Shown: piece after piece, positions 11,046 to 19,521 of the stretch | How the letters are laid out: every line of letters starts with the position of its first letter | How positions within the stretch are numbered: position 1 is the first letter of the stretch | Assembly: GCA_009746045.1 (NCBI GenBank) | Contig: RPFO01001797.1 | Coordinates: 1-33,823 of the forward strand | From: Mesostigma viride | Lineage: Eukaryota; Streptophyta; Mesostigmatophyceae; Mesostigmatales; Mesostigmataceae | DNA length: 33,823 nt | Direction: 5' to 3' | The notes under the pieces: generated by a model | The model's input: only the letters and a program-made list of their open reading frames with translations | Told to the model about the DNA's origin: nothing | Databases searched by the model: none | Program-made: the position numbers and the translations under genes

Positions 11046-11159
11046 CCTCCAATTGCCCCATTACCTGTGCCAAACCCTTGTGCTGTTCTTGTTTTTCAGA
11101 GCGCAGACTCGGCGAAGTTGCGGATGATGGCCGCTTGTCCCAATAAATTCCGCGCACCT

Positions 11160-11800
11160 GGCGGAATTCCAAGTGGCCCCCGTCAGCCCGGCTGTTATTC
11201 CCGGTAAGCGCGCCAGTCCGGCCAAGTTCGAAGTGAGCTCCCCTCATGTAACTCACAAATATCTGACACTTTTCCACTGACATCTGGCCAAAATCTTTGT
11301 GAGTGTCTGCCATATATGATTTGCTACCCGGCCCTGAACGCAAAATCTGACGGCGTGCCGTCAGTCGAACGACGAAAGCGGCGGAATAAGGGTGTCGCTT
11401 CGGGTAACCGGCGGATGTCAGGAGTGGGGCCCTCGTCATTCAGGCTGTTATTCCCTGGAAGCGCGCCAGCCCGGCCAAATTCGAAAGTCCTGAATCTTTT
11501 GCTTCCCTGCTGCAACTCTCAAATATCTGGCACTTGTTTACAAAATCTTCATCAGGATCTGCAAGTTGAGATTTGATCATTTTTTAATCGATTTATTATT
11601 TTTCTACCCTGCCTTGAGACCAAATCGGACGGCGTACCGTCAGTCGAATGACGACAGCGGCGGAAAAAGAGTGTCGCTTTGGGTACCCGGCAGACCACAG
11701 AATGGTGTCACAAGTGAGGGGTGAGGCAGCCACCCGGCCGTAACGGCGTAATCGGGTGGGACACCCTCGGTTATGTGGCGCCAGCGGCGGTAAAAGCGCG
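11160..11800. repeat. Degenerate repeats of about 250-280 bp with palindromic cores
   Basis: A block with GGCTGTTATTCCC(G/T)G(G/T)AAGCGCGCCAG (from about 11190 and 11446) recurs. A second block with ATC(T/G)GACGGCGT(G/A)CCGTCAGTCGAA(C/T)GACGA recurs about 11345 and 11625, followed each time by GGTGTCGCTT or AGTGTCGCTTTGGGT(A)CCCGGC. The first core, CTGACGGCGTGCCGTCAG (11347-11364), is a perfect hairpin with an 8-bp stem. No believable protein is encoded. It looks like decayed repeat-element DNA. Confidence 0.5.
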
Positions 11801-12129
11801 CCAAAGAAAGAAAGCGGCTGGAATATGTTAAGTGGCCACCCAAGACACTTCAGACATTCAAGACACAGCCTCCCCTGGACAGCCAGTCTTCACAGTCTTT
11901 ACCCAGTCTTCACACTGTCACCACCAACCCAATCCATCTCTCTGCCTGGACACAGATGTCCATTGTCATGGCTACTACTCTTGGGACTTCATCGGGCAGC
12001 GCCGGCAGGAATGCGGTGAGTGCTGCCTTTTTGCTGTCCTTGCAAAGTTGTTGTGATCCTGCCAATGCAGGCCTCTTTAGTTTTTCTATCCAGGCCAGGA
12101 GGGGCACTTTCATTGCAATCATGTTTTTG

Positions 12130-12760
12130 GTTGCTTCACATTCCGTTTGCCGCCGCTTATCCGGCATGTGCAAGCATTCAGAAGTTATTTGTACAATGCA
12201 GGAGGGTTGGTAGCACTTTCTTGGGCCCTTAAAGCTTTCATTACCCTAGATTTTCCTGGCTGCTTTATCCGTTTGCCGCCGCCTGTCCGAAACTGTGCAG
12301 GCATTCAAAGGCTTTTTGTACAATGCAGGACTGGTGGATCCACTTTCTTGAACCCTTTCAGCACCACCTTATATTTTCCTGGCTGCTTCATCCGTTTTCC
12401 GCCGCCTGTCCGAAACTGTGCAGGCATTCAAAGGCTTTTTGTACAATGCAGGACTGGTGGATCCACTTTCTTGAACCCTTTCAGAACCCCCTAGATTTTC
12501 CTGGCTGCTTCATCCGTTTGCCGCCGCCTGTCCGAAACTGTGCAGGCATTCAAAGGCTTTTTGTACAATGCAGGACTGGTGGATCCACTTTCTTGAACCC
12601 TTTCAGCACCACCTTATATTTTCCTGGCTGCTTCATCCGTTTGCCGCCGCCTGTCCGAAACTGTGCAGGCATTCAAAGGCTTTTTGTACAATGCAGGACT
12701 GCTGGATCCACTGTCTTGGGCCCTTTCGTTTCAGCTCACTTCAATTTTCCCTTTGCTGCT
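12130..12760 (+). repeat. Tandem repeat, about five copies of a 122-123 bp unit
   Basis: Copies of CCTGGCTGCTTCATCCGTTT begin at about 12255, 12378, 12500 and 12623, so the period is 122-123 bases. A more divergent copy begins near 12132. Central copies are almost identical. Because the period is not a multiple of three throughout, the frame changes between copies and translation of the array is unlikely. Each unit contains GGCTTTTTGTACAATGCAG, which resembles a pyrimidine-rich 3' splice site. The array ends about 80 bases before the coiled-coil gene at 12842. Confidence 0.8.
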
Positions 12761-12841
12761 TTACCTGACTGCGCTTATTATCCTGTGCACACGCAGAACC
12801 GGCAGCAGTTAAACATCAACGACCCCAACGCATACATCCCC

Positions 12842-14200
12842 ATGGAAAGGTGGAAGGGGCTCAACAAATGCATCCACGCCCTCATGGACTATCCGGGGCA
12901 TAAGGAAATCCGGGAGGCGCTGGATGCCGCGCTCCAGGAACGCGGTATGAGAAACCCCTCGTGGAAGGCCGGGCGGGGCGGCCACTCGCTACACCCAATT
13001 CTGGCGTACCACGTGTGCCTTAACAACCCCGAGCTGGCGAGTGAGCTCCCCCTGCTAGTCAAGTACTTCCACAACAACGGATGGGTGCTTCCCGACCAGG
13101 ACCTCCGGGAGCTGGAGCAGGCCTGCCGGGTGAGGCCTCACACCCCAGTGTTCGAGCGCAACGAAGTCGCGGACCGGCTCAATGAGGAGCTAAAGGAGAA
13201 AGAAAAGGAGCTGAAGGAGCAGCAACTGGACTTCGGGCGCCAGATCGACGTGTACAAGCAGCAGCAGGCCCAGGACAACGCGAGCATGGTCGCCATGAAC
13301 CGCGCGCACCTCGAGATGGTGAAGGAGAACCACGAGCTTGTGAGCGAAATCTCCGACCGCGTGGAGGAGATATCCAAGCTGACGGAGGAGAACGCCGTAC
13401 TGCGGCTGGAGCTGAAGGAGAGTTGCGATATGGTCGAGCGCCTGCAGCAGGAGCTCCAGGAGGAGGAGGAGAGGCGCCTCCTGGAGCTGCAGCGGGCGGG
13501 AGAGATCGCCACCAAGGAGCTGCAGAGGTTCCGGGAGCAGGCGGAGAGAGAGACCGCCCAGAAGGTGGCGGACATCGAGAAGGCCCTGAACGACATCACC
13601 GAGAGGGAGGTTCAGAAGCACGCCGGGCAGCTGGCCAGCGAGCTGGTCGCCGTCAAGGGGCGGCTTGACGAGAGCCGCGACGAAATCGCGAGGCTGACGG
13701 AGAAGCTGGAGGAGACGGACGCGAAGTTGCGGGACGAGATGCGGGACTCGGCGGTGATGGAGATGCAGCTGGGGTGGAAGGCGGACGGGTACGACAAACT
13801 CAGCCAGGAGAAGGAGATCATCGACAAGGTTTACGAGCGGGTCACCACGGGGGTGCGGACGATCAAGGCGCTCGGCCTCGGAACCGCCTCCCTGACGCTG
13901 ACCAAGCAGCTCATGGTCGAGATCGCGACCGAGTTCGCCAGGGTGTCCAGGTGCTGCCCGCACGCTGTCCGTGGGCTCCCGGGGTACGTGCACGACATGG
14001 TGGAGTTCCGGGTGACCCAGATCTTCGCGCGCAAGTGGACCAGGCTGGTGCTGGCGTGCGACCGCCACCGCTGGTCCCTGGAGATGGCGCGCCTCTACGT
14101 GACCGTCACCGAGCCGCTGGGCGGTGGCGCGCGGATCAGCGGGCACCCCACCATCCCCGACGGGGTGCTGACCCTCGTCGACCTGGCCACCCTCGAGTAG
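12842..14200 (+). CDS. Long coiled-coil protein with globular ends, unknown
   Basis: I choose ATG 12842 (MERWKGLNKCIHALMDY) because upstream in-frame codons fall in the tandem repeat. Residues 1-110 form a compact domain (LHPILAYHVCLNNPELASELP, LLVKYFHNNGW). Residues about 115-320 are a continuous heptad-rich coiled coil (RLNEELKEKEKELKEQQ, LQQELQEEEERRLLELQ). The last 130 residues are globular again (VTTGVRTIKALGLGTASLTL, VHDMVEFRVTQIFARKW). The layout of N-terminal domain plus long coiled coil resembles the KilA-N protein at 18165, but I see no KilA-N signature here. An upstream exon is possible: a CAG acceptor-like site occurs at about 12797. No function assigned. Confidence 0.7.
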   Translation: MERWKGLNKCIHALMDYPGHKEIREALDAALQERGMRNPSWKAGRGGHSLHPILAYHVCLNNPELASELPLLVKYFHNNGWVLPDQDLRELEQACRVRPHTPVFERNEVADRLNEELKEKEKELKEQQLDFGRQIDVYKQQQAQDNASMVAMNRAHLEMVKENHELVSEISDRVEEISKLTEENAVLRLELKESCDMVERLQQELQEEEERRLLELQRAGEIATKELQRFREQAERETAQKVADIEKALNDITEREVQKHAGQLASELVAVKGRLDESRDEIARLTEKLEETDAKLRDEMRDSAVMEMQLGWKADGYDKLSQEKEIIDKVYERVTTGVRTIKALGLGTASLTLTKQLMVEIATEFARVSRCCPHAVRGLPGYVHDMVEFRVTQIFARKWTRLVLACDRHRWSLEMARLYVTVTEPLGGGARISGHPTIPDGVLTLVDLATLE

Positions 14201-14204
14201 ATTT

Positions 14205-14470
14205 GCCCGGATCGGATTTTTGTCTGCAGCGTCGTGTCGGTGTGATCTTTGATAGGCGGCTCTTTGGATCGGCGCACTAGGTGCTGGCCGACGCTTTTAA
14301 AGGCAACTGGGTTATCTTTTTCTCTTGAGATCTGATGTAGACCATCTACTATTAATTCCCAGTCAGCAGGCATATTATTGACATCCCAACCATTTTCAAT
14401 GGCTATTTTTTGCCTTAATTTGTCTAATGTGTACCCAAGTTCATTTTCTATGTCTTGCGCTGTTGGTATG
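14205..14470 (-). pseudogene. AT-richer coding-like remnant downstream of the nuclease gene
   Basis: After the nuclease stop codon at 14472 the minus strand stays open in a different frame, with segments such as ELGYTLDKLRQKIAIENGWD and NNMPADWELIVDGLHQI. This stretch is clearly more AT-rich than the nuclease gene and lacks its own ATG near the beginning. It could be the C-terminal part of the nuclease protein after a frameshift, or a remnant of another viral gene placed by recombination. I do not recognise it. Confidence 0.35.
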
Positions 14471-14471
14471 G

Positions 14472-15008
14472 CTAGAGGGCCTTGCAGTGTCCCTCGGCTC
14501 GCATGACCTCGTTGATGCACAGGTTGGTGTCCTTGTCCACCAACCAGCCCAGCACGCGACCGAACGCGTCGTTGGAGTGACAGCGCAGCTCCAGGATCTT
14601 CGTGTTTTTGTCCACTCTCTCCTGTATGTCCGCCTGGCTCATCCCCTCGTCGTGGTCGTCCCACGAGACGTTGGTGGTCAGCTGGAGCAGTCTCTTTCTG
14701 GCCAGTCTCGCGCGTTGTATGATAGCGTCCCTCTGCGGGACGTAGCGGAACGGCTTCAGCTCTTCCGTGTCGATACCCAGCAGCCGGACGGTCACCTTCA
14801 TGGGCTGGCGTGTCCAGGGGTTCAGCGCAATTATTTTAACCGTGTCCCCGTCGCACACCTGGCACACCTTGCACTCTTTGAACACCAGCCCGTAAAAGGA
14901 GAAGGGCTTCACCTCGCTGTTCGTCAACGTAGCCAGGTCGGGCGCGGTCTCGCGGTCCCGCGGCATCAGTCCGGAGCTAACGGTCTTCAGCAATCCCGCG
15001 AACGACAT
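14472..15008 (-). CDS. Staphylococcal-nuclease-like (TNase/SNase) protein
   Basis: A 178-residue open frame from ATG 15008, preceded by TTAGTATAACACG. A Cys-containing stretch (FKECKVCQVCDGDTVKI) leads into the SNase-type core: DGDT at residues 53-56, then VRLLGIDTEELKP (74-86) carrying the Arg and acidic residues of the active-site loop, and FGRVLGWL at 149-156, matching the second active-site region (FGR). Family members cut DNA or RNA in a Ca2+-dependent way. About 60 residues between these motifs are longer than in the bacterial enzyme and are helical. There is no obvious signal peptide, so an intracellular role in nucleic-acid processing or host DNA degradation is inferred. The HNH gene lies 46 bases upstream on the same strand. 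Confidence 0.75.
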   Translation of the reverse strand: MSFAGLLKTVSSGLMPRDRETAPDLATLTNSEVKPFSFYGLVFKECKVCQVCDGDTVKIIALNPWTRQPMKVTVRLLGIDTEELKPFRYVPQRDAIIQRARLARKRLLQLTTNVSWDDHDEGMSQADIQERVDKNTKILELRCHSNDAFGRVLGWLVDKDTNLCINEVMRAEGHCKAL

Positions 15009-15053
15009 CGTGTTATACTAAGCAAGCAAGATAATTGATTGGATGATACTAGA

Positions 15054-15737
15054 CTAGACGGGGCACCGGTTGGCCTCCATCAGGCGCGCGTACAGCCTCA
15101 TGGTGTCCTCGAACCGCTTGGCGTTGTTGCAGCCGTGACAGAGCAGGCGCGTGTTGCCGCAATACGCGCGGTCCAGCGGGTCGGCCTTGTCCAGGGACAG
15201 CTCGTCCTCCTTGGGCCCGAACCCCATGGCGAAGGGCGTGCCGCACACCGCGCACTCCGGCGAGGCCACGAACCAGGCGTAGATCTGGGCAACCTCGTGA
15301 GAGTCGAAGCAGGGCCGCACGCCGTCCCGCTTCATGCGGGCGTTCGCGGACACGGCGCGGGACTTCACGTACTCCCACATGCGGCTGTTCACCCCGCGCG
15401 GCTTGGGGATGCGCACCGGTGCGCTCCCCTTCCCGACCCTCGGCCTGTCCGAGGGCGCGCGCGCCGCCCACAGACCGCACAGCTCGGCTCGCTCGCGAGT
15501 GCGGGACAGCAGGTCGCGAGCACCGTCCAGCGGGGTCACGGCGCACGAGGGGCACGACCACACGCCCGGGGTGCTGAACACGGCGCGGGACGCGGTCACC
15601 GCCTGACCGCAGCGGTGGCAGGCGCCCGTCCACCGCTCCTTGGCGACGGATGGGGGGACAGGGGGGTAGCGCTTGACCCCCGCCAGACCGGCCACGTATC
15701 TCATGTGCACGTTGTACTGCCGCACGCGGGCCTCCAT
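15054..15737 (-). CDS. HNH-type endonuclease with zinc ribbon
   Basis: A 227-residue open frame from ATG 15737. Two CxxC pairs near the N-terminus (CHRC at 40-43, CPSC at 62-65) form a probable zinc ribbon. The C-terminal 70 residues carry an HNH-type treble-clef layout: CAVC (162-165), LSLDKADPLDRAYCGNTRLL (180-199) and CHGCNNAK (200-207). In this variant the first His of the motif appears as Leu-Asp, as in other SLDRxDxxxxY-type HNH proteins. Stand-alone HNH genes in viruses are often selfish or act in DNA processing. It sits in tandem with the SNase-like gene, so a two-nuclease cassette is possible. GC-rich codon use is uniform. Confidence 0.75.
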   Translation of the reverse strand: MEARVRQYNVHMRYVAGLAGVKRYPPVPPSVAKERWTGACHRCGQAVTASRAVFSTPGVWSCPSCAVTPLDGARDLLSRTRERAELCGLWAARAPSDRPRVGKGSAPVRIPKPRGVNSRMWEYVKSRAVSANARMKRDGVRPCFDSHEVAQIYAWFVASPECAVCGTPFAMGFGPKEDELSLDKADPLDRAYCGNTRLLCHGCNNAKRFEDTMRLYARLMEANRCPV

Positions 15738-16075
15738 GCGATATGACTCTCGGTGAGATAACTAATCCCCTGAGATCCGCGAGTTCCCCTGAGCTCTAAT
15801 AGAGCAACTAAAACCATTGTTAATAAAAACTATTGTTAATAATAAAACACATGGTTGATTGCATGCAAATCGTTTCATTCATTACAAATAGGGGTACCAA
15901 TAAGCTAAATTCCCTCTAGGGAGAGTAGAAAGGGGCCTTACAATGATTACTCTCCCGATGTGCAGATGACAGCCTCCCCATTGGTCACGGTTTTTGCACC
16001 TCTTGCCGCTTTTTGTCACAATCTAGCCTCAGACCGCGCACTACACACCAGCGCCCACCACGTCGTGGATGAGGT
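15738..16075. other. AT-rich intergenic region
   Basis: No gene is visible. The stretch contains a short direct repeat, (C/T)ATTGTTAATAA (about 15816 and 15831), AATAAA-type sequences, and a small inverted pair, CTCTAGGGAGAGTAG with TACTCTCCC (about 15913-15957). Confidence 0.4.
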
Positions 16076-16584
16076 CTACCTGGGAGCGGGGAATCCTTCG
16101 CGGAGGAGCAACCGCTTGTGTTTATCGTTGTATTTCTTCCTGATCTCGAAATCGTTGTGCAAGAACCACGACTCGATCTGGTGCTCCAAGTCCGGCCGCT
16201 GTTGTAGTAGTCGGTCTCTGTTCGCCTGGTTCCGTCGTATTTCTTCGTCCGCCCTTTCTTCGTCGGCAGTGATGAGACGTTTCAGCTCTGGCGCTTGGCG
16301 GGCCAGCTCACGAGCGTCGTTGTCGTTCCATGCGGAGGTATCGGATCCGCTGTTGATCTGTTCCGTGACGCGTTCGGCCGCCATCATCTCTTCGTACCTG
16401 TCATCATCGTGCCATCGGGGGGGAAATGGATGGGAGGATCTTCTTCTCGGACCGCGCGCATGGGGTGCCTCTTTGCGTTTCCCGCGCGGGCATGCACGCC
16501 ACACAGAGAGCCAAACAAGGGCTTAAATCGGCACCGAGGGCCGCGTGTCGTCCTGGCCGTGCACCTGCCTGATCGTTTCTTCAT
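16076..16584 (-). CDS. Small Cys/His zinc-finger-like protein with helical tail, frameshifted
   Basis: ATG 16584 follows the TATA-like element TTATATGTGCCCGTT. The first 30 residues read RCTARTTRGPRCRF then LFGSLCGVHA, a compact C-x-RC-x-C-x2-H element seen in many short viral and eukaryotic proteins (CTxxTxxGxxC...C..H). The frame changes near 16400. The rest is helical and charged (ARQAPELKRLITADEERADE, LEHQIESWFLHNDFEIRKKY). About 169 residues if joined. A zinc-binding nucleic-acid or protein contact is inferred from the Cys/His spacing only. Confidence 0.5.
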
Positions 16585-16725
16585 AACGGGCACATATAAC
16601 ATTTCGCACGCATTTTTATTTGTAAGTGTGCTGGGCGGGTGTAAGTGGCCTGACCAACTGCCCTACCAGCACCTGCACGGTCGCGATGCAGTCTGTGGGA
16701 TCCCCACAACTATCCGGCGTGCTGT

Positions 16726-17202
16726 ATGCCGGACCCGGATATCAAGAACAGGGAGGGCACCCCCGAGTGGGATGCGTTCGGGGACACCCGATACGGGGTC
16801 ATCCGCAAGTCACTCCACAAGGTCTACAAGTGTCTGGAGGTCGTCCTGCAGAAGACGTCCGATGACAGGGAGGAGGCGGAGAAGGCGCAGAGGATCACCG
16901 CGCTGGTCATCGAGATGCGCAGGATCACCGCCTACTACTGGGCGGCGTGCTACCCCTGGGCCGATTTGGACACCGGCCACACCGACTACTACCGCCAGAT
17001 GAGGATGAACCTCGGGGTCGGCTCCGTCCAGCGGCACGGCAATCTCATACCCGAGCATTACACGCTGGTGTGCTGGTACTCAATGCCGACCGTCGCGGTA
17101 TGGGACAAGGCCCGGAAGAGCAAACGGTGGTGCATGAATCCCGTAAGGTGCGGACACAAGTGCGCGAGGCACAGAGGGGGTCGATCAAGGATCTTCATGT
17201 AA
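16726..17202 (+). CDS. Unknown 158-residue protein
   Basis: The open frame from ATG 16726 (MPDPDIKNREGTPEW) begins with a helical domain (VIRKSLHKVYKCLEVVLQKT, ALVIEMRRITAYYWAACYPW). It ends with a Cys-rich basic tail (CMNPVRCGHKCARH), a possible zinc-binding end. Third positions are strongly G/C, as in confident neighbours, which supports coding. An AATAAA occurs at 17342-17347. No family recognised. Confidence 0.5.
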   Translation: MPDPDIKNREGTPEWDAFGDTRYGVIRKSLHKVYKCLEVVLQKTSDDREEAEKAQRITALVIEMRRITAYYWAACYPWADLDTGHTDYYRQMRMNLGVGSVQRHGNLIPEHYTLVCWYSMPTVAVWDKARKSKRWCMNPVRCGHKCARHRGGRSRIFM

Positions 17203-17900
17203 CCGGAGCGGAACGAACGCGGTCCACCCGCCCCCCTTCCCGGTGCCGGTCACCCCGCGAGAAACCCGACCCGCGCGTCATCGCCGGACCGAACTGCGTC
17301 CACCGTCGCACGACCAAACGACCCTCTCGCGGCCCCGCGGAATAAAAGACCCTCCCAGACGGGGTTCTCGACAGTCGAAGTGGACGCAGTTCGATGGACC
17401 CAGTTCTTTTTTTCTTTTTTTTTTCAAGAGCATAAAAGTTATGGGGAATGAAAGCCATCCCTTCCGTCACCCCATGATGATGACCCCATGATCATCACCC
17501 CATGATGCATACACCCACCCGTATACCCCTTTCAAAAAAACCCTCCCCTCCAAAAAAAAATTTCAACTGCGTCCATCGAACTGCGTCCACCGTCACCCCC
17601 CTCCCGGCCCTCCCGCCCCGCGAGTGAAGTCGTCACCCCCTCGCGGCCCTTTCCCGCCCCCCCACGGTGGACGGACTTCGGGACCGAGTTCTAACCGTCG
17701 ACCCCCCTCCCGGCCCCGCCGCGCCCCCTCCCTCGCGCACCCGCTACCGCGGTGGACCCAGTTCGCCCGAGCCGGTCCACCGCCACCCGGCCCGCTCGCC
17801 TATCGAGCGCGGTAAATTATCTCCGCCCACCCTGACGACCGCGCCGGACCGCGAGCCGCGAGAACCGACGGCGGTGCAGAGTGTGCATTCGGGGGATGCG
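17203..17900. repeat. GC-rich non-coding region with ACTGCGTCCA iterons and a long inverted repeat
   Basis: A 25-bp arm at 17381-17405 (TGGACGCAGTTCGATGGACC plus CAGTT) is the reverse complement of 17565-17589 with one mismatch. Between the arms lie T-runs on one side, A-runs on the other, and CCCCATGATG-type short repeats. A further iteron GAACTGCGTCCACCG occurs at 17291-17305, and a related TGGACCCAGTTCG near 17755. The rest is C-rich low-complexity DNA with no credible protein. The arrangement would suit an origin, a structural terminus or a small inserted element; none is proven. Confidence 0.7.
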
Positions 17901-18093
17901 AGAATTAGTTGGGCATAAATGCCCACTTAGTCGATGCTCGATAAGCGATTCTCACTAGATCTCGGAGACACGCTGAGCTAAGTCCACATTTGTGTGGACG
18001 AATGTTAGAATTAATTTGACAAAATGTCAAGTTAGTCAGTGCTTGATACGCGGTTATCAAGGAGTCTTATAAAAAAGTCAGCAATTTGCTGAC
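17901..18093. repeat. Cluster of four different palindromes in duplicated context
   Basis: Hairpins: TGGGCATAAATGCCCA (17910-17925), GTCCACATTTGTGTGGAC (17982-17999), TTGACAAAATGTCAA (18016-18030) and GTCAGCAATTTGCTGAC (18077-18093). Palindromes 1 and 3 share flanks (AGAATTA before; TTAGTC.GTGCT or TTAGTCGATGCT, then a GATA.GCG..T element after). Palindromes 2 and 4 share AAGTC before and GAC(G)A.ATGT-like sequence after. The cluster lies directly upstream of the KilA-N gene. Confidence 0.75.
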
Positions 18094-18164
18094 ATGTCTC
18101 AACACGCGAGAGTGTGCGCTTACAGGGCGCCAGAAACTTTCTTGGCATATGGTATACCACGACC

Positions 18165-19202
18165 ATGGCTCTCGTCGGCAACTCCCCCTCCCTGCGCCAA
18201 GACTACTTTGGCCTTGTGCCCTTTGATGAGCTGCCCCCAGAGTGCAAGGAGTTTGTTGATGAGTACGAGTTCCGCACGTTTAAGGGTTGCGAGTGCTTGA
18301 TTGCGTTCGACAAGGCCACGGGAGATGGCAACCTCAGCAAGTTATTCAAACGTGGCCGCACCGAAAAGCAAGAGCTGGAGAGAGTCATGGCAACTGTGAG
18401 AACACAGACCACCATCAAGCTGCTCGAGTCGCAGGGAGTGGACTGCACTTTGCGTGAGGTTGCTGGCCGCGGCCCCGTCTCTGGCACCTATGCGCCCAAG
18501 GTGCTGCTCTTCGCGCTGGCCGTGCAGTACCACCCCGACATGGCTACCGTGGCCATGAAGGTGGCCAGCGAGCTGTTCGCGGGCGACTCCCTCAAGGTGG
18601 CCGAGCTGGCACTGGGCATCTACGCCCAGGACGTGGACAACGGCAAGGCGCGCGACGAGGAGATGGAGAACCGCCTGCTCGCGGTGGTCTCGGAGCACCA
18701 GGAGAGGCAGCTGGCCCTCATCCACCAGCACCACAACCTGCAGGTGGCCCTCTTGAAGGACCTGGCGGGCAAGGTCGCTGTCTCGGAGCAGGAGCGAGCG
18801 GAGGCAGCAAAGCTTCAAAAGGAGCTGGTGCAGGCCAACAAGGAGCACGCCGCCAAGGTGGAGGACGCGCAGGCCCAGGTCACCGCCATCCACAAGGAGC
18901 TCAAGTTCCAGGCCAAGCAGCACTTCCAGGACGAGCTGGCCACCGAGCGGAAGGCCGACAAGGACAAGTTCAACCTCGAGCAGGAGAGGGACAGGTTCGA
19001 GGCCGAGGCCGCCAAGTGGAAGGCCGCCTACCAGGAGCGCAGGCAGGAGCTGCTGGACAGATACGTCGACGTGGCCAACCAGTTCATGGACGTCGGCATC
19101 AAGCGCAAGAGGGACCTGGACGACGGGGACGACCCGCGCAAAGTCGTGCAAGACGTGATCGACGAGTGCCGCGACATCCTCAAGAAGGCCATGCGATACT
19201 AG
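18165..19202 (+). CDS. KilA-N-like DNA-binding protein with coiled-coil tail
   Basis: ATG 18165 (MALVGNSPSLRQ) follows GGTATACC by six bases; an earlier in-frame ATG at 18114 is less likely. Residues about 45-130 fit a KilA-N-type domain: CLIAFDKATGDGNLSKLFKR, TTIKLLESQGVD, then GRGPVSGTYAPKVLLFALAV and YHPDMATVAMKVASELF. This matches the family order of ATKxC-like strand, helix with E-L-L, G-G-x-G-T-Y/W-H-like turn and C-terminal helix. Residues about 150-310 are a coiled coil (ELVQANKEHAAKVEDAQAQV). The end is basic, then acidic. KilA-N proteins bind DNA; many large DNA viruses encode several. AATAAA at 19229 marks a likely 3' end. The palindrome cluster upstream may be its own operator. 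Confidence 0.7.
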   Translation: MALVGNSPSLRQDYFGLVPFDELPPECKEFVDEYEFRTFKGCECLIAFDKATGDGNLSKLFKRGRTEKQELERVMATVRTQTTIKLLESQGVDCTLREVAGRGPVSGTYAPKVLLFALAVQYHPDMATVAMKVASELFAGDSLKVAELALGIYAQDVDNGKARDEEMENRLLAVVSEHQERQLALIHQHHNLQVALLKDLAGKVAVSEQERAEAAKLQKELVQANKEHAAKVEDAQAQVTAIHKELKFQAKQHFQDELATERKADKDKFNLEQERDRFEAEAAKWKAAYQERRQELLDRYVDVANQFMDVGIKRKRDLDDGDDPRKVVQDVIDECRDILKKAMRY

Positions 19203-19228
19203 TCGACCCTGGCCATCTGCACGCGCGC

Positions 19229-19234
19229 AATAAA
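19229..19234 (+). terminator. Polyadenylation signal after the KilA-N gene
   Basis: AATAAA lies 26 bases after the stop codon. Further AATAAA elements occur near 19363 and 19390 in the non-coding stretch that follows. Confidence 0.5.
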
Positions 19235-19521
19235 GAGGGCAACAACGCAGGCAGAGCTCTCACTTTCCCACTTCAGGGGATGGGAACTTTTTACCTCCTG
19301 ACAGCCACCCCTGAACAATAAGGCTAAGGAGAAGGAATGGGACCGGCAACAGCCGACCAGAAGAATAAAGGGCTATCCAGGGCCCTACAATAAAGCAGTA
19401 TGGTGTCCTATTCAATAATCAAGTAATTAACAACATATATCCAGCGCCTATTCAATTTAAATAGCAAAACAAGCAGTAAATAGGGGGTTACCTTGCGAAG
19501 CCGTAGGGGGTGTGACAAGGA

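Noticed and set aside
12323-12841. Extension of the coiled-coil protein into the upstream tandem repeat
   Set aside because: The extension is translated repeat (MQDWWIHFLEPFQ recurring). The repeat period is not always divisible by three, so the frame is not maintained between copies, and the composition is unlike the body of the protein.
13190-14146. Long minus-strand frame opposite the coiled-coil gene
   Set aside because: Leu/Val/His-rich mirror of a Glu/Lys-rich coiled coil.
15039-15746. 235-codon plus-strand frame opposite the HNH gene
   Set aside because: Shadow frame rich in His, Arg and Gly; the minus strand carries zinc pairs and the HNH pattern.
17400-17560. CRISPR array or telomere-like repeat from the CCCCATGATG units
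   Set aside because: Units are very short and irregular with no spacers and only about three copies.
18342-19151. 269-codon minus-strand frame opposite the KilA-N gene
   Set aside because: Leu/Val/Gly/His-rich mirror of the coiled coil.
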